DNA from: Petaurus breviceps papuanus
Lineage: Eukaryota; Chordata; Mammalia; Diprotodontia; Petauridae
DNA: 64,000 nt
Direction of reading: 5' to 3'
Assembly: GCA_028583685.1 (NCBI GenBank)
Contig: JAMXIF010000003.1
Location: 79,514,289-79,578,288, forward strand
Position 1 is the first letter of the stretch. Each line of letters opens with the position of its first letter. The notes under the pieces are model-generated. The model was not told where the DNA came from and ran no database searches. It worked only from the letters and a program-made list of their open reading frames with translations. Shown here one piece after another: positions 24,565 to 35,302 of the stretch. The translations under genes and the position numbers were made by a program.

Positions 24565-24780
24565 AAAAGACAGCATAGGATAGTGCATAGTAATCCAGTC
24601 TTACATCCAGAAAGACCTGAGTTTAAGTCCTGCCTCGTCATTTGTGACCCTGGGCAAATAATTTAACATCACTTTTCTCTAGGCAATTTTCTAAGAGAAT
24701 AAGTTGTAAAACAGTTGCTGATCTGTACTGGCATAGTTTCCTCACTTGGTGTTCCCTGAACCAATAAAATAGAAGGACTA
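24565..24780 (+). mobile_element. tRNA-head SINE with 'ctctaggcaa' tail
   Basis: 'Cagaaagacctgagtttaag', 'tgtgaccctgggcaaataat', 'tttctctaggcaattttcta' and 'ttcctcacttggtgttccct' match a marsupial SINE type that I recall. The same type appears at 18540 and 29650. Confidence 0.7.
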
Positions 24781-24782
24781 TA

Positions 24783-24822
<40 letters not shown>

Positions 24823-24845
24823 CCCACACACACACACACACACAT
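24783..24845. repeat. (CA)n microsatellite
   Basis: A long (ac)n run interrupted once by a c-run. It produces a false open frame of alternating V/C on the minus strand. Confidence 0.95.
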
Positions 24846-25009
24846 ACTGAGTGAAATATTGTATCTATGCTTTGCAAACCTTAAAGCACTATCTGCATTA
24901 TCTATTATTAATTATAGCTGTCATGAATAGTCTATTATATATGCATAATTTATACATACACATGCATGTATGTATATAAATATACATATACCTTTTTTTC
25001 TCTTTTGAT

Positions 25010-25245
25010 AGTGTTGGAGTTAGAATAAGGAAGACCTGACTCTGAATACTACGTCAAATAATTAATAGCTATGTGACTTTGGACAAGTCACTTTGTTTCT
25101 CTAAGACTCAGTTTCCTCATCAGTTAAAGTTGGAATAGTAATAGCACTAACTCCTAAGGTCTATTATGAAGGACAAATGAGATGACATATGTAAAATATT
25201 TTGCAAATCTTAAAGTGCTATATGAATGTTAGCTATACATTATGC
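25010..25245 (+). mobile_element. MIR-type SINE, nearly full
   Basis: 'Agaataaggaagacctgact', 'gctatgtgactttggacaag', 'ctcagtttcctcatcagtta', 'atgagatgacatatgtaaaa' and 'cttaaagtgctatatgaatg' follow MIR order well. Confidence 0.88.
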
Positions 25246-26780
25246 ATAATATGTTTCATAAAAATATGTTGTGTAACCATGTATTACTATAACTGTCTCT
25301 CATTGGGCAATTGTCTACCCTGTAACTCTATGCCTTAAAATTCTGTTCTGAAATTCCATCTCTGGTAGATATTGGAGGGAAGAATTGTGATGGGGGAGGA
25401 GTGGGGGGAAGAATCAGCCCAATTGCCCTTGATGCAGTTACTTTCTAGATAACTTCTTTTATTAAGCTTCTCCTTCCCTCTTCCTTAACCCTAATAAGAA
25501 GTCTCAAATATTTCTAACAAGAATTTTTTTCCCCAAGCCTAACAAATGAACCTAAATCTTGCTCATCATTTTCCCCTTATATAAATTAAAAACAATTATG
25601 CATCAATCATACATACTCATGTTTTCTTCATTGTTGGGTACATAAGATATCTACTTGTCTTATTTTCCTATAGGGTCATTTATACAAGGTGAACAAATGT
25701 CACTTTTCCCCCATGTTGTAGCAATGGCATAGTTTGACAAAAATAGCCTGAATATTTGATAAATCCCTGAGGTATAACCAGAAGAAGAATTGTACCAAGA
25801 TGATATGTGGGGAGAACTAGTCAGTGAGGGCCTAGTTCCTACAGCATGCTCAGATTCGCCTGTCCTGATGGGTTATATAGAATATATGTGATAATCCCAA
25901 CACATAGAAGACTTTTTAGTGCCATGAGTTATTGGGGTGCAGATGCTGTGTGATTATGAAGAGTTTCTTGGTTAGTTAATGGGTCAGGAAGAACTGATGA
26001 CTTAGGAGGCACATAGCTGAAGCTAAATTCCTGTAGAGAAAGACTGATATATCCCTCCCTCAGTCACTTCTCTATTTTTTTCCTTCTTGGCTTGGAAAAG
26101 GGCAAGGAATATTCTGAGCTTTGCAGTTCCTTTTGAGGACTGTGGCAGTGGCTGCATTCTTATTCCACCTAAGTATCATGTGCCCATGAATGCATGAGAT
26201 TTCTGTTTTTCTTTTCTCTTCATTCTTTCCTTATCTTAGATAAATGTGTAACAAGTGCTAGAATTGACCAGATTATAACTTTATGAGCTTCAAAAAGCCA
26301 GAAGAGCTATCAAATGGCTTCTTTGAAATGCAAATTAGTAGCAGAGAACACCAGATCCAGTAAAAGCAGCAGCCAAGTGATGAGTTGACATAGTAGCTAA
26401 AAGACCTGCTTAAACTAACCCAGTATGGATTGATTTGTTAGTTGAGAAACCATGATCAGCAAAGAGCCAGTCCAATTGGTCCACTGCCAATGCAATGTCC
26501 CAAAGGCAAAAGGAGATTTCAGTGAAATATCCTTGAAGGAAGAAAATGACTCCCTGGAGTTGGGATATAACTTGCTATAGCCTTAGGGTTCCCTATATAT
26601 GTGCCTCATTACACTTCAAAGTTAATCCTGCTCTCCCCACTAACCATAAATGTGTGTGAGAAGATAGTGAATATGGAGATATGAAGGATGTTTTGTGACT
26701 TCTGCCTTAGTATACCTTCTTAGTAAATATCACTTTGTAAAAGCTAATTAATGTTAACTGGCTGAACAATATGTGTGGAT
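25246..26780. other. Unassigned 1.5 kb stretch
   Basis: I find no gene, known repeat or RNA in this interval. Confidence 0.45.
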
Positions 26781-26784
26781 AGTA

Positions 26785-26785
26785 T

Positions 26786-26825
<40 letters not shown>

Positions 26826-26860
26826 GCGCGCACACACGCACATATGTATAGATATACTGA
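26785..26860. repeat. (TA)n followed by (CA)n
   Basis: An alternating tatata run is followed by 'gcgcgcacacacgcacat'. Confidence 0.95.
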
Positions 26861-27054
26861 ACAAAGGGTTATAAGTTAGAGTATTAGAATGAAAAGAGAG
26901 ACACCCTCTTCGACAAATCTCTCATACATAGCACATATCCTCACTATAGCCTTTGTTTTAATATCAATAAATTATGGTTAAGTAAGTTCTACCAATTCTG
27001 AGCTTGAACTATACATAAGCACAGTACTCCTATTTACCTTGAACTCTGTGGGCT

Positions 27055-27150
27055 AAATTCAATTCAACAGACATTGATTTACTAAGCACCCAAAATGTGT
27101 GGACAAGATACATCTGAAATAATCCCTGCCTTCAAAGAAAATAATTAAAT
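27055..27150 (-). mobile_element. L2 3' end fragment (minus)
   Basis: 'Caacagacattgatttacta', 'agcacccaaaatgtgtgg' and 'ataatccctgccttcaaaga' are the reversed L2 terminal sequence. Confidence 0.7.
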
Positions 27151-27599
27151 ACTTACGCATATGGATTTATTCTGAGTTCCTTGGTCATCTTGGAAGGCTA
27201 TGACAGAGGAAGTACTAAGTAGAATTAAAAAGCCCTTTGGTGGTTCACCAATAAGTTTTAACTTTCTCATATTTTTACTTGCTTAAATGTCTGGGGGATT
27301 GAATTGAATCTGTCCTCTTAAGGAAAATATTCAGTCCAATAATTCACATAGTAAAAACCAAATGGGTGAAGAGAAGAGGAAGTGGAAGCCAAGCTAGAGT
27401 TCTTGCAGTGACTGGCGGTGGCAGCAGCAACAGAGGCAGCGGTAGTGGTAGTGGCCAAGTTGGAGGCAGGAGGCGAGAACCCCTTTTTTGAGTCAGCCAT
27501 AATATCTGCTAAGGACTTCTTCTGAGGACTGCCAGGGGCCGGAGCTGCTGGGAGCATGCTTCCTGGACACTAAGCAGTTGCTGTTTGTGGGGAAAGAGG

Positions 27600-27853
27600 A
27601 CCTTTGCCTGAGGTAGTCTATTCTGTTTTAAAGGCTTGAGAATGTGGGTGTTTACTCCATTAACTATGTGTGCCAACTTCATAACTACTGTGATGACTCT
27701 GACTTTCTGGTTTGGGGACTCAGTTATTTGGTATTTTAATAAATGTTCTAACTTTATCCCCCATGTAGAGAGCCTGGTATATTTTGTGATTAATAACCAC
27801 ATCAGCATATTTATAATTGCCATAGGCATTGTGAATATTGCATTGTTGATACA
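27600..27853 (+). mobile_element. Partial LTR, family C (plus)
   Basis: The 3' half of an LTR homologous to the reverse complement of 29954-30579. Shared order: 'gactttctggtttggg', 'aataaatgtt', then '...gcattgtgaatattgcattg' and the end ttgataca. The AATAAA near 27740 is its poly(A) signal. The 5' part is not recognisable; unmatched sequence from about 27355 may be its divergent U3. Confidence 0.65.
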
Positions 27854-28384
27854 CCAGGGAAGCATAAGAAATATTGCCTTGTTATGATGAGAGCTCAGTT
27901 AAGGTTAGATAATATAATTTTTAGAGTGCCAAATAAGTTTGGTTTCATATCCTTGATCTCTATTTAGTTACAAGTATGTTTGAGAAGTAGATATCAGAAT
28001 TAATCCAAGACTGGAGCTTCTAAAAGAATGGTGATAAGTCAACAGGACAGCATATTCAATAGTAAGAAGCCAGTGTGGAACTGAATTGTTTATCTATAAG
28101 ATTAAGATTAGGGAGAAAGGAAAGTAAAGCTGGAGTAGGGGTGGTAGGTAGCCTTTGAATGTACAAAAGAGTAAAGAAATTGGAGGTCATCATGCTGGCA
28201 ATGAAATTTGGGAGGAGTAGGAGATAGGAATAGGTAGAATGATAGGAAGTCATAGTCAGATAACATAATGTCAGAGTTTTTAATTATGAAATTGGAACAC
28301 TTTAGGGTAATGGTTAGATCAAGCATGTAACCATCACTGTGTATAATACTGCTGGTACAATGATGTTCTTTTTTTGGTCAAAAG

Positions 28385-28500
28385 ATTGCAGTAGAATGCA
28401 AACTCCTTGAGGGCAAGGATAATTCCATTTTTGTCTTTACATCACTAGCACCTATAACTATGCTTGGTATAGAGTAGATGTTTAATAAATGATTATTAAT
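28385..28500 (+). mobile_element. L2 3' end fragment
   Basis: 'Aatgcaaactccttgagggc' through 'agatgtttaataaatgatta' is the classical L2 terminal text. Confidence 0.85.
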
Positions 28501-28654
28501 TTGCATTAAAATGATTATTTGTTTTGATTATTATAAGAAAATCTGTCATATGTGCAAAATGCTGCTATATTATTAAAAATCAAGCCTATATTTTTGAGGA
28601 ACCATACACAGTCCAACTAATTCAAATAATAATTTTTGCTTTATGCATGTATGT

Positions 28655-28770
28655 ATATTATGTATATATAATACACACACACATATAATGTAAGCATATA
28701 TAAATATATTTGTATATATATATACATATACACACACATACACATGTGTGTATGTATATGTATGTGATAT
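28655..28770. repeat. TA/CA low-complexity tract
   Basis: Alternating 'tatatgtatata' and 'acacacaca' runs. The 85-codon minus frame here is an artefact. Confidence 0.85.
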
Positions 28771-29649
28771 AACCCTATGAGTCCACACTGGAGAGCAGGT
28801 ACTTTTGGCTTTCTTATTTACATATCCCATTGTTTTTCAGTGGAAAATGTGTCAACATATAAATCCAATAGTATCCCTTTTGATGACATGGAAAACATTT
28901 AATATCAATGAAAAATAATATTATGTATATCAGGATATCAGTTTTATATTATAATGCAATAATAGCAATAATTCTCAAGATTTCTTTGTCTCTGTGACTT
29001 TTTTTTTGAAGCTCTAAGTCTTTTTTTCTTCTTGTTACGGATGCAACCCATTTCTCACTTGACTTACCAAGTCTTTTATTTTGTTCTTAACTGCCAAATC
29101 TACAAAACAAATTACAACTTGCCATTTATGCAAAATTGTCTGATGAGCATGGTAGAATATCAGTTATTTATAATTGGAATCTTTGTTCTGGAAACCAACA
29201 TTCAGTCATTTCTTGTTCTTTTCCCCTTCAATATCTGCTATTCCCAAACTTTAATGAATTGTAAACCCAGAGGCTCCTTCCCTATATTTTTTCCTTTTCC
29301 TCTCAATTACTTTGTTTTTCCTTAACCTTACCTGATCATTCTTCTTCAACAAAGAATATTCACTCAGTCCTTTGAGAATATATTTTTTCTTCTCACTAAG
29401 GATACTAGATATGACAATAAACTGCCTTCTTTAATGTACCTGCTTTTATTTTTACTAAATTTTAGTAAAATATTATTTGGTTGTAGAAGATCAAAATGTG
29501 AATTTCTTCAGTTTGTTATTTATATCAGTATAGTTTAAGAGCTCCACTAAAGAATCCTTGAAATGTTAAAGTAGTTTAAATATGTTTGTATGCATATTCA
29601 TATACATATCTACACATATGTGTGTATTATGTTTGTACTATGGTGACAC

Positions 29650-29865
29650 AGTGCTGTCACAGATAACACAGCCCCATTGCAATCAGGAAGACCTGTATTC
29701 AAANNNNNNNNNNAGTTTTAAGTTTTCTCCCCTTACTTCAAGTCTTGCTTCTGACACATACTGACCATATTATCCTGGGCAAGTCATGCCCTAGTCAACT
29801 ATAAGTTATATAAAAGTTTCTCATAGGGATTCTTCAAACCAGTGATAAAGTTCCAGATCAAAGTA
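29650..29865 (+). mobile_element. SINE fragment containing an assembly gap
   Basis: 'Caatcaggaagacctgtatt' on the left of the gap, and 'caagtcttgcttctgacaca' plus 'atcctgggcaagtcatgccc' on the right, belong to one SINE of the 24565-24780 type. The gap falls between its B-box and the following segment. Confidence 0.65.
29704..29713. other. Assembly gap of 10 N
   Basis: Ten undetermined bases. The short fixed size suggests a placeholder. An extra stretch of about 30 bases after the N run, compared with the SINE, hints at a small local misjoin or insertion. Confidence 0.98.
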
Positions 29866-29953
29866 TTTTATGTATTATTCTTAGCATATCTAAGAGTTGC
29901 TGTAGTCTAGTAGGCAGTAATGGTCAGTAAATCATGTACTCAAGACTCTACTC

Positions 29954-30579
29954 TGTAGCACCAACACAATATTCACAGTGCCTACAGTAGCTCTAAATAT
30001 GTTGATGTAATTCTGAATCGCAAAATATAACAGACTTTCCACATGGAAGACAGAAACAAAACATTTATTCAAACACCAGAAAGCCAAATCCCAACACCAG
30101 AAAGCCAAATCCATCATAGCAACAAAGAAATCTATACACAATAACAATGCAGAGATTACCACCATCCCCAAGTCTTCCCCCTGCTAGGGCCTTCCCACAA
30201 GCACCCTCTCATTCACAGCTCACTGCCTGCTTCTGTTTCCTCTCCCTCAGCTCTAACTACTCTCACCAACTTCCTCCACCCTTCCTGCTCCAACCTCTAG
30301 ACAAGCTCCTCCCATCACAGACTCATGTGTCTCTGAGGCTGCAATGTGACTCAAGCAGGTCACATTGGCCTATTAATGGATGGGAAGGATCTTCCCATTA
30401 AGCAAAAATACATTTATGATACATTTGGCCCCAAGATCTTTCATATTCATTGCATAGGTTAATGGGAATTTAGGGTTAACTGGTGTCAACAGAACTTTAC
30501 AACAATATAACAGGGGTAACACAAAATATCCACATAAAGCAATATCTTAGGGTGGCGCTTGAGCACAAGCAACCCATCA
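29954..30579 (-). mobile_element. LTR family C of a decayed ERV (minus)
   Basis: On the minus strand the element runs from tgatgggttgct (at 30579) to ggtgctaca (at 29954), so it has TG...CA ends. A polypurine tract (complement of ttccccct, 30581-30588) lies directly upstream of its start. This identifies it as the 3' LTR of a minus-strand provirus. Its AATAAA signal lies near 30065. A short tandem duplication of 'caccagaaagccaaatcc' lies near 30076-30115. A plus-strand relative is at 27600-27853. Fossil. Confidence 0.75.
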
Positions 30580-31055
30580 TTTCCCCCTGGAACAAATGGG
30601 GCTCAAAATCTTGGGGTAAAGGGCAAAGGTCTCTTCTTCCATAGCTACTTCCTGCTGCAACTGGACATAGATCTGTCCCTGCCTCAAGAAGTCCCATTTG
30701 AGAGGTCATGTCTCTAGCTGGCTTCTGGAACTTGGTAGATGCCAGATGCAGGGGTGACACATCACAGTCATGGACAGGGGGTGACATCTGGCTTAAGTAA
30801 TCGGGCATCTACAGCTAGAGAGTATTAAGCCTGAAGAAAACAAATATAGCAAACAGGTTTAGTGGACAAAAAGCCAAAAAGAAACAAGGAGACAATAAAC
30901 AGAAGCACAGTAGATACAGGGTCAGTTTTGCTTTTGGAGTCCATGAACCCACTATAATAGCCTTGTTCATTGTTGTTTACTGTTTTCTAATTTGCAGCTT
31001 GGGGGGGGCTCATAATTCTGGCTAGAGGTACACTTTCTCTAAGCTGAGCTGAGGC
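30580..31055 (-). mobile_element. ERV internal remnant upstream of 3' LTR (minus)
   Basis: This follows the polypurine tract and carries minus-strand open sequence with no family motif I can name. By position it would be the 3' internal part of the same provirus. Broken, with several breaks. It ends at the 5-bp duplication (gaggc) of the later solo LTR. Confidence 0.5.
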
Positions 31056-32160
31056 TGCAATGGTAATGTCATTTTGAATTTGAAGATCCTTTTGTGTTGG
31101 CAAAAGTAGCAGGTACTTAACACGTAGTAACTGATCAAGCCTCTGATTAGGGGAACAGAAGGTATGAACTCCTGTCCCTTGTTACTGAGTAACAGGAAAT
31201 TGGCTGAAGAAAGTACTTAATATTGTGTATGTAAGAAAAGCCCCAGAGAGGCACAGTCAGAATTTCCTTGAGACTGAGATCTGGTGGCAGAACAGCTACA
31301 GAAGAATGAAGAACTGAGTCCTGAGAACTTGTGGTGGTGGAGCTTCTTCTGAACAGGAGCCCAGAGCCAGGAACCCAGGAGACCAGGAGCCAGGAGCCCA
31401 GGTGACTGAAGCATGACCAGGATGCTGAGACTTTGTTTATGGCTTGGTTGAGCCTTGAATTCCTTGGAGCAGAAATGGTGAAGGAGCTGACATGGACCAG
31501 ACCCTGTGAATTCCAGTGTGGAGCAGGAGCTGCCCAGAGAGCTGGTCAAGGAACTGGCAGCTGTCTGCCATTGAACCCAGGTGACAGTCTGGTGAACACA
31601 GGTAGAATCTGGGACCATGGAAGGGGATCCAGGGAATCTGATAACAGGACCCAGGTCAAGATGAAGAAAAGGCCTCTTCTTGGGTACTGAGTAATTATGG
31701 AATTATAGTTACTAGTGACCTAAGGGGTGGAGGATTTTGTGTATGATACTTAGTAAGACTTTGCTGAATAAGTGACTGATTGTACTTTGAGTACTTTGAC
31801 TATTGTTACTGATTAGTGACTGATTGAGTCAATCAAGACTTTGCCCCAAGAGTTGAAGACTTTGAGACTACTGATAAGTGACTAATTGAATTAACTTAAG
31901 AGTGACTATTTTGTGACTGATTGAATTAACTTGAGTGAGAATTTTACTTTGAGACTATGTTGTGAATATTGTTTTGTGATTTTCTGTGATAAGTTGAAAT
32001 ATGGTGAATGCTGTATTTTGAATTATGCTGTACCTTGATTTTCCATGGATATTTTGCTTTTGTTATGGAATAGAGTGATCACTATACTGAGTAATCAGAA
32101 CCTTTAAAAAGCTGTTCACAGTAGCAGTTCTTCTGGAAAGCTTCTGTGCATGGCATTACA
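31056..32160 (+). mobile_element. Solo LTR, family A copy 4, inside ERV remnant
   Basis: Starts tgcaatggtaatgtc and ends ggcattaca, with exact 5-bp flanks gaggc at 31051-31055 and 32161-32165. Length 1105 bp. Shared landmarks with copy 3 include 'tttgaagatccttttgtg', 'cagaaggtatgaact', 'agctgtctgccattgaaccc' and 'gtaatcagaac'. It appears to have landed inside the minus-strand provirus remnant. Fossil, non-coding. Confidence 0.87.
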
Positions 32161-32165
32161 GAGGC

Positions 32166-33530
32166 CTGGCCAATTTTCTATTCTCCCTGCAGGTGTGATG
32201 TACTAGAATACAATGTTTCAGGACGATCTGTAGCGCCAGTTTTTACATCCCTGCTCATTCTAATATTTGGCTCCTTTTCTCAGTACATTTTGTATAGTTC
32301 ATTAGTTGGAATATCATCTATTCTCCCCAAATCTACCCCTGCTCTCAATAGAGCAGTAAACCATTCTTTTCAGGGCAGCTAGGTGGCACAATGAATAGAG
32401 TACAGACCCTGGAGTCAGGAGGACCTGAATTCAAATCCAGCCTCAGACACTTGACACACTAACTAGTTGTGTCACATTGGGCAAGTCTTGCCTTCCCCCC
32501 TCAAAAAAAAAAATAAATCCTTTTCTATGCAATTTATTTTGACTTTGAATCCACTGGCTATTTACTCTTCTCTCTTGAGGAAACTTATCTTTTCCCCATT
32601 CCCCTAAATCACTTACCTGTAAAATCTTATCCAGCACCTCCGAAAGAGGGTGCCCTGTCTCCCCAATTAGTAGAGTCAGAATTAGGTGCTTATAAACAGG
32701 AGGAACCATCTTCACTATGATATTTTTTATGAGAAACTGCTAAGGGGGTATCACGATACACATTTGCATCTCCCATCATACCATTACCTCTTCCTTTAAC
32801 TTTCTCATACAGTCTCTAAGAGAGTACCAGGGTCTATCTCCACTACACCACATAGAATCAGTAGGATACTGCCTGTTGTATCCATCTCCAGCTAAAGCTA
32901 ACAGATTAGTTGCATTGTTATCTCCTTGCATATGGTGATCCCTAAAAACTTGCTGTATAAAAGGATTCTGACTAACACCTATAAATTTCAAGCAATCTAC
33001 ATTATCTAGTGATACTCCTCTGCCCCTTATCACTGATTCTCACTATCCAAGACTTAAATGATTCTCCCATCCTTTGGGTCAATTGACTTAATATATCAGT
33101 GATCTCCTGCTGAGTAAAATCCTCAATTACCTCCCTAAACACCATATGGTCTCCTTGGGCTTCCTGCTTTCTTCTTAGTATGGGGTGAAGGTCTGAACTA
33201 GGAAAAGCTTCCTCTTTGTTTCATTCTCCTGGGGAATCCTCCTTGGATCCAAGATGAGGGGAAAAGGGGAGGGCAAATAGGTGGAAAGGCAGGTGGCAAG
33301 AATCCTGAAAAGATGGGAAGGGAGAAAAGAGAGAAGTAAAGCATGGCTAGGGCCTGCCTGAAAAGAGTAGGCCAGGTGAGGCAGTCTCCTATCAATGTAT
33401 GTGTGGGGTGTCCAGGCAGAAATTGGGTAGATGTAAGGATTATAACCTCCAGAGCACGGTCTCTGATGGAGGTCATAAGGAGCTTGACAAGATCATTGAT
33501 AAGATGGCTGATAGTGACACACATAAAACA
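32166..33530 (-). mobile_element. Retroviral gag-like fossil (minus), SINE-interrupted
   Basis: Minus-strand conceptual translation gives a helical stretch near the start (SHLINDLVKLLMTSIRDRA), a proline-rich stretch (FLPPAFPPICPPLFPSSW) and then capsid-like stretches (about 33030-32776 and 32715-32443). The order matches matrix, proline-rich linker and capsid of a retroviral Gag. It is broken in several places and interrupted by the SINE at 32373-32513. It is probably part of the same provirus as the LTR at 29954-30579; pol and most of env are missing. Family call is by inference. Confidence 0.55.
32373..32513 (+). mobile_element. tRNA-derived SINE in the gag-like fossil
   Basis: 'Gggcagctaggtggcacaat' to 'gggcaagtcttgcc' and an A-tail. 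Flanks 'attcttttca' and 'atccttttct' are a diverged target duplication. It is opposite in orientation to the gag-like sequence. Confidence 0.87.
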
Positions 33531-33539
33531 ATGAAATAT

Positions 33540-33860
33540 TTCTAATACTCAAGAAACAGTCATCCTATTGGGAAGATAACATATACATATAAAATATATG
33601 CAAATGAATACATGATAATTTGCAGGGGAAGGGAGAGATGCGACTAGCTAGAAAGATTTAGAAGGATTTCAGGAAGAAGGCCACAACTGAGCTGAGCTCT
33701 GAAGGTTAGTTAGAGATTCTAAGTCTTGGAAGTAAGGAAGGAGTGAATTCTGACTGACAGTTGGTACGAGGGCATGGACATAGGGGATGGAGTGTCATGC
33801 AAGAAGAATGCCAATAGCTAAGGGCATTGTAACAGACCTCGGAGGTCCTTGAATAAAAAT
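33540..33860 (-). mobile_element. L2 LINE 3' fragment (minus)
   Basis: 'Attgggaagataacatatac', 'gatttcaggaagaaggccac', 'gagctctgaaggttag' and 'aagaagaatgccaatag' parallel the L2 copies at 8308 and 9575. Confidence 0.65.
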
Positions 33861-34030
33861 ATTAGGAACATCGTTAAACTGAAGCTACTAAAGAATAATG
33901 GCTATTAGATATGGCACTGATTGTTCTGCCATATACCATAATAGAGTGCCACGATCCCTCAAGATGGTGCCCATAACCCTCAGATTCTGCTATGACTAAA
34001 GCAACACCTTCTCCCATACTGTATTTGATT

Positions 34031-34057
34031 CATTAGTCCCTTTTCTGGGGACTAATG
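34031..34057. repeat. Perfect 10-bp hairpin, 7-nt loop
   Basis: The arms cattagtccc (34031-34040) and gggactaatg (34048-34057) are exact complements. There is no gene nearby to regulate, so it may be chance. Confidence 0.5.
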
Positions 34058-34315
34058 TTTATGCAAACTCAATGCATGGAGGGGAATAGCTTGATTTCTA
34101 ATAGTACAATCACCATAGTAATAAAGTAAGACAAATTAGTGCCCATACAAGCTGTTTCTGTTAGTCTAGACATATTTGCCTCCAGTTTCCACTGGAAACT
34201 CTTGGGTTGCTTCAGCAGGCACCATGAGAGCAGAAGATCTGAAAATAGAGCTGTAGTTCCCTAAGAAATTGAGTAATTTTTGAAGGTTTTTGACTAAGGT
34301 AGAGGTACTGCACAA

Positions 34316-34524
34316 CAGAGGTGTCAAACATGCAGCCCACAACAGTCATGAATGCAAACCCAAACCCAGATTAAAATGTCACTAAGAAATATTTTTAAAA
34401 GCAAATAAAATTACATTAAAACATAGATAAAATTAATATATAGTTTTCTAAGTCAACGTGTGACCTAAAGGAATCCTTATGATGCTTTAGTGGTCCCTGT
34501 TTCTATTTGAATTTGACACCACTG
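34316..34524. mobile_element. Short hAT-type DNA transposon (MITE)
   Basis: Terminal inverted repeats are cagaggtgtcaaa on the left and, reading inward from the right, cagtggtgtcaaa. The CAG-n-GGTGTCAAA end is typical of non-autonomous hAT elements. The flanking 8-mers ctgcacaa (34308-34315) and ctgtacta (34525-34532) agree at 6 of 8 positions, a decayed 8-bp target duplication. It is 209 bp, internally AT-rich and has no transposase. Confidence 0.8.
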
Positions 34525-34544
34525 CTGTACTATGTATAACCGTC

Positions 34545-34765
34545 TCTGTACATTTGTCTTTGCGCTTTTCTTCTGACGGGCACCCTCTTCAGTTGTCCTG
34601 ATCTGTATCTTGCCCCTGGACCCAGATGACTGAAGGAGAGAGAAGAAAGTGAAGCTGATGACCTTGCACAGCCCTGTCTCACTTAAATCCATTTTAGTTG
34701 CAAATCATGCATTGTCTTCCTGATGTCAAGATCCTCTTCAAGAATAAAGGACAAACAATGATATC
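34545..34765 (+). mobile_element. RTE-associated marsupial repeat, 3' part
   Basis: 'Gtcctgatctgtatcttgcc', 'tggacccagatgactgaagg', 'tgatgaccttgcacagccct' and the end 'aagaataaaggacaaacaat' parallel 43840-44005. I recall this type as an RTE-linked repeat in marsupials; the name is uncertain. Confidence 0.55.
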
Positions 34766-35059
34766 AATAACAGCCTTCCTTGTGTTCATCTGCAGTGCTG
34801 ATTCTTTTTACAGCTATCACATTTTTTACCTATAACCATGGCAAAGCATGTTTGGGAGAATACTAGTAGGATTTGTTTTTGTTTTTGTTTGCTTGGTTTG
34901 GAATCAAGGAATTTTGTATCAAATTCCCTAGTGTGATCTGTCATTGAAAGTACTTAAAAATTTACAATTAATTTCCCAAGCATGATAAAGCTTGATTTTT
35001 CTTCTATTCGAAACTGAGCCCAGGTCATTGTCCCTTGGTAAAGCCTTTAAGAAATGTTG

Positions 35060-35165
35060 ACTGGTGGCATGATATGCAGAGTACTAGACTTGTAGAGTGC
35101 AAATACTAGCTCCGATTTACAAGATGTATGGACATGGGAAAGGCATTTAACCTCTGGAATCAATT
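35060..35165 (+). mobile_element. MIR-type SINE fragment
   Basis: 'Ggcatgatatgcagagtact' and 'gggaaaggcatttaacctct' fit the MIR head and middle, strongly decayed. Confidence 0.55.
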
Positions 35166-35199
35166 GTGCTGTTTATATGTCATTTGTAAAATTTCTTTG

Positions 35200-35300
35200 C
35201 ATGTTGTCACTCTTATTAGAATTTAAGCTCTTTGAGGGCAGGACTGTGTTATTTTTTCCCTTTTCTTTGTATCCCCATGGTTTAGCATAGTTCTGGGAAC
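35200..35300 (+). mobile_element. L2 3' end fragment
   Basis: 'Agaatttaagctctttgagg' and 'gtttagcatagttctgggaa' are the L2 terminal text. It ends where the next SINE begins. Confidence 0.75.
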
Positions 35301-35302
35301 GT

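Noticed and set aside
24638-24877. Open frame with alternating V/C
   Set aside because: Product of the (CA)n microsatellite.
27318-27557. 79-codon minus frame rich in A and S
   Set aside because: A trinucleotide-like purine/GGC patch next to a partial LTR. No recognisable protein.
31217-31618. 133-codon minus frame
   Set aside because: Antisense within LTR copy 4 (31056-32160). No domain, and the text is LTR sequence shared with other copies.
34031-34057. Hairpin as a transcription terminator or miRNA
   Set aside because: A 10-bp stem with 7-nt loop is too short for a pre-miRNA, and rho-independent termination does not apply in a mammalian nuclear genome.
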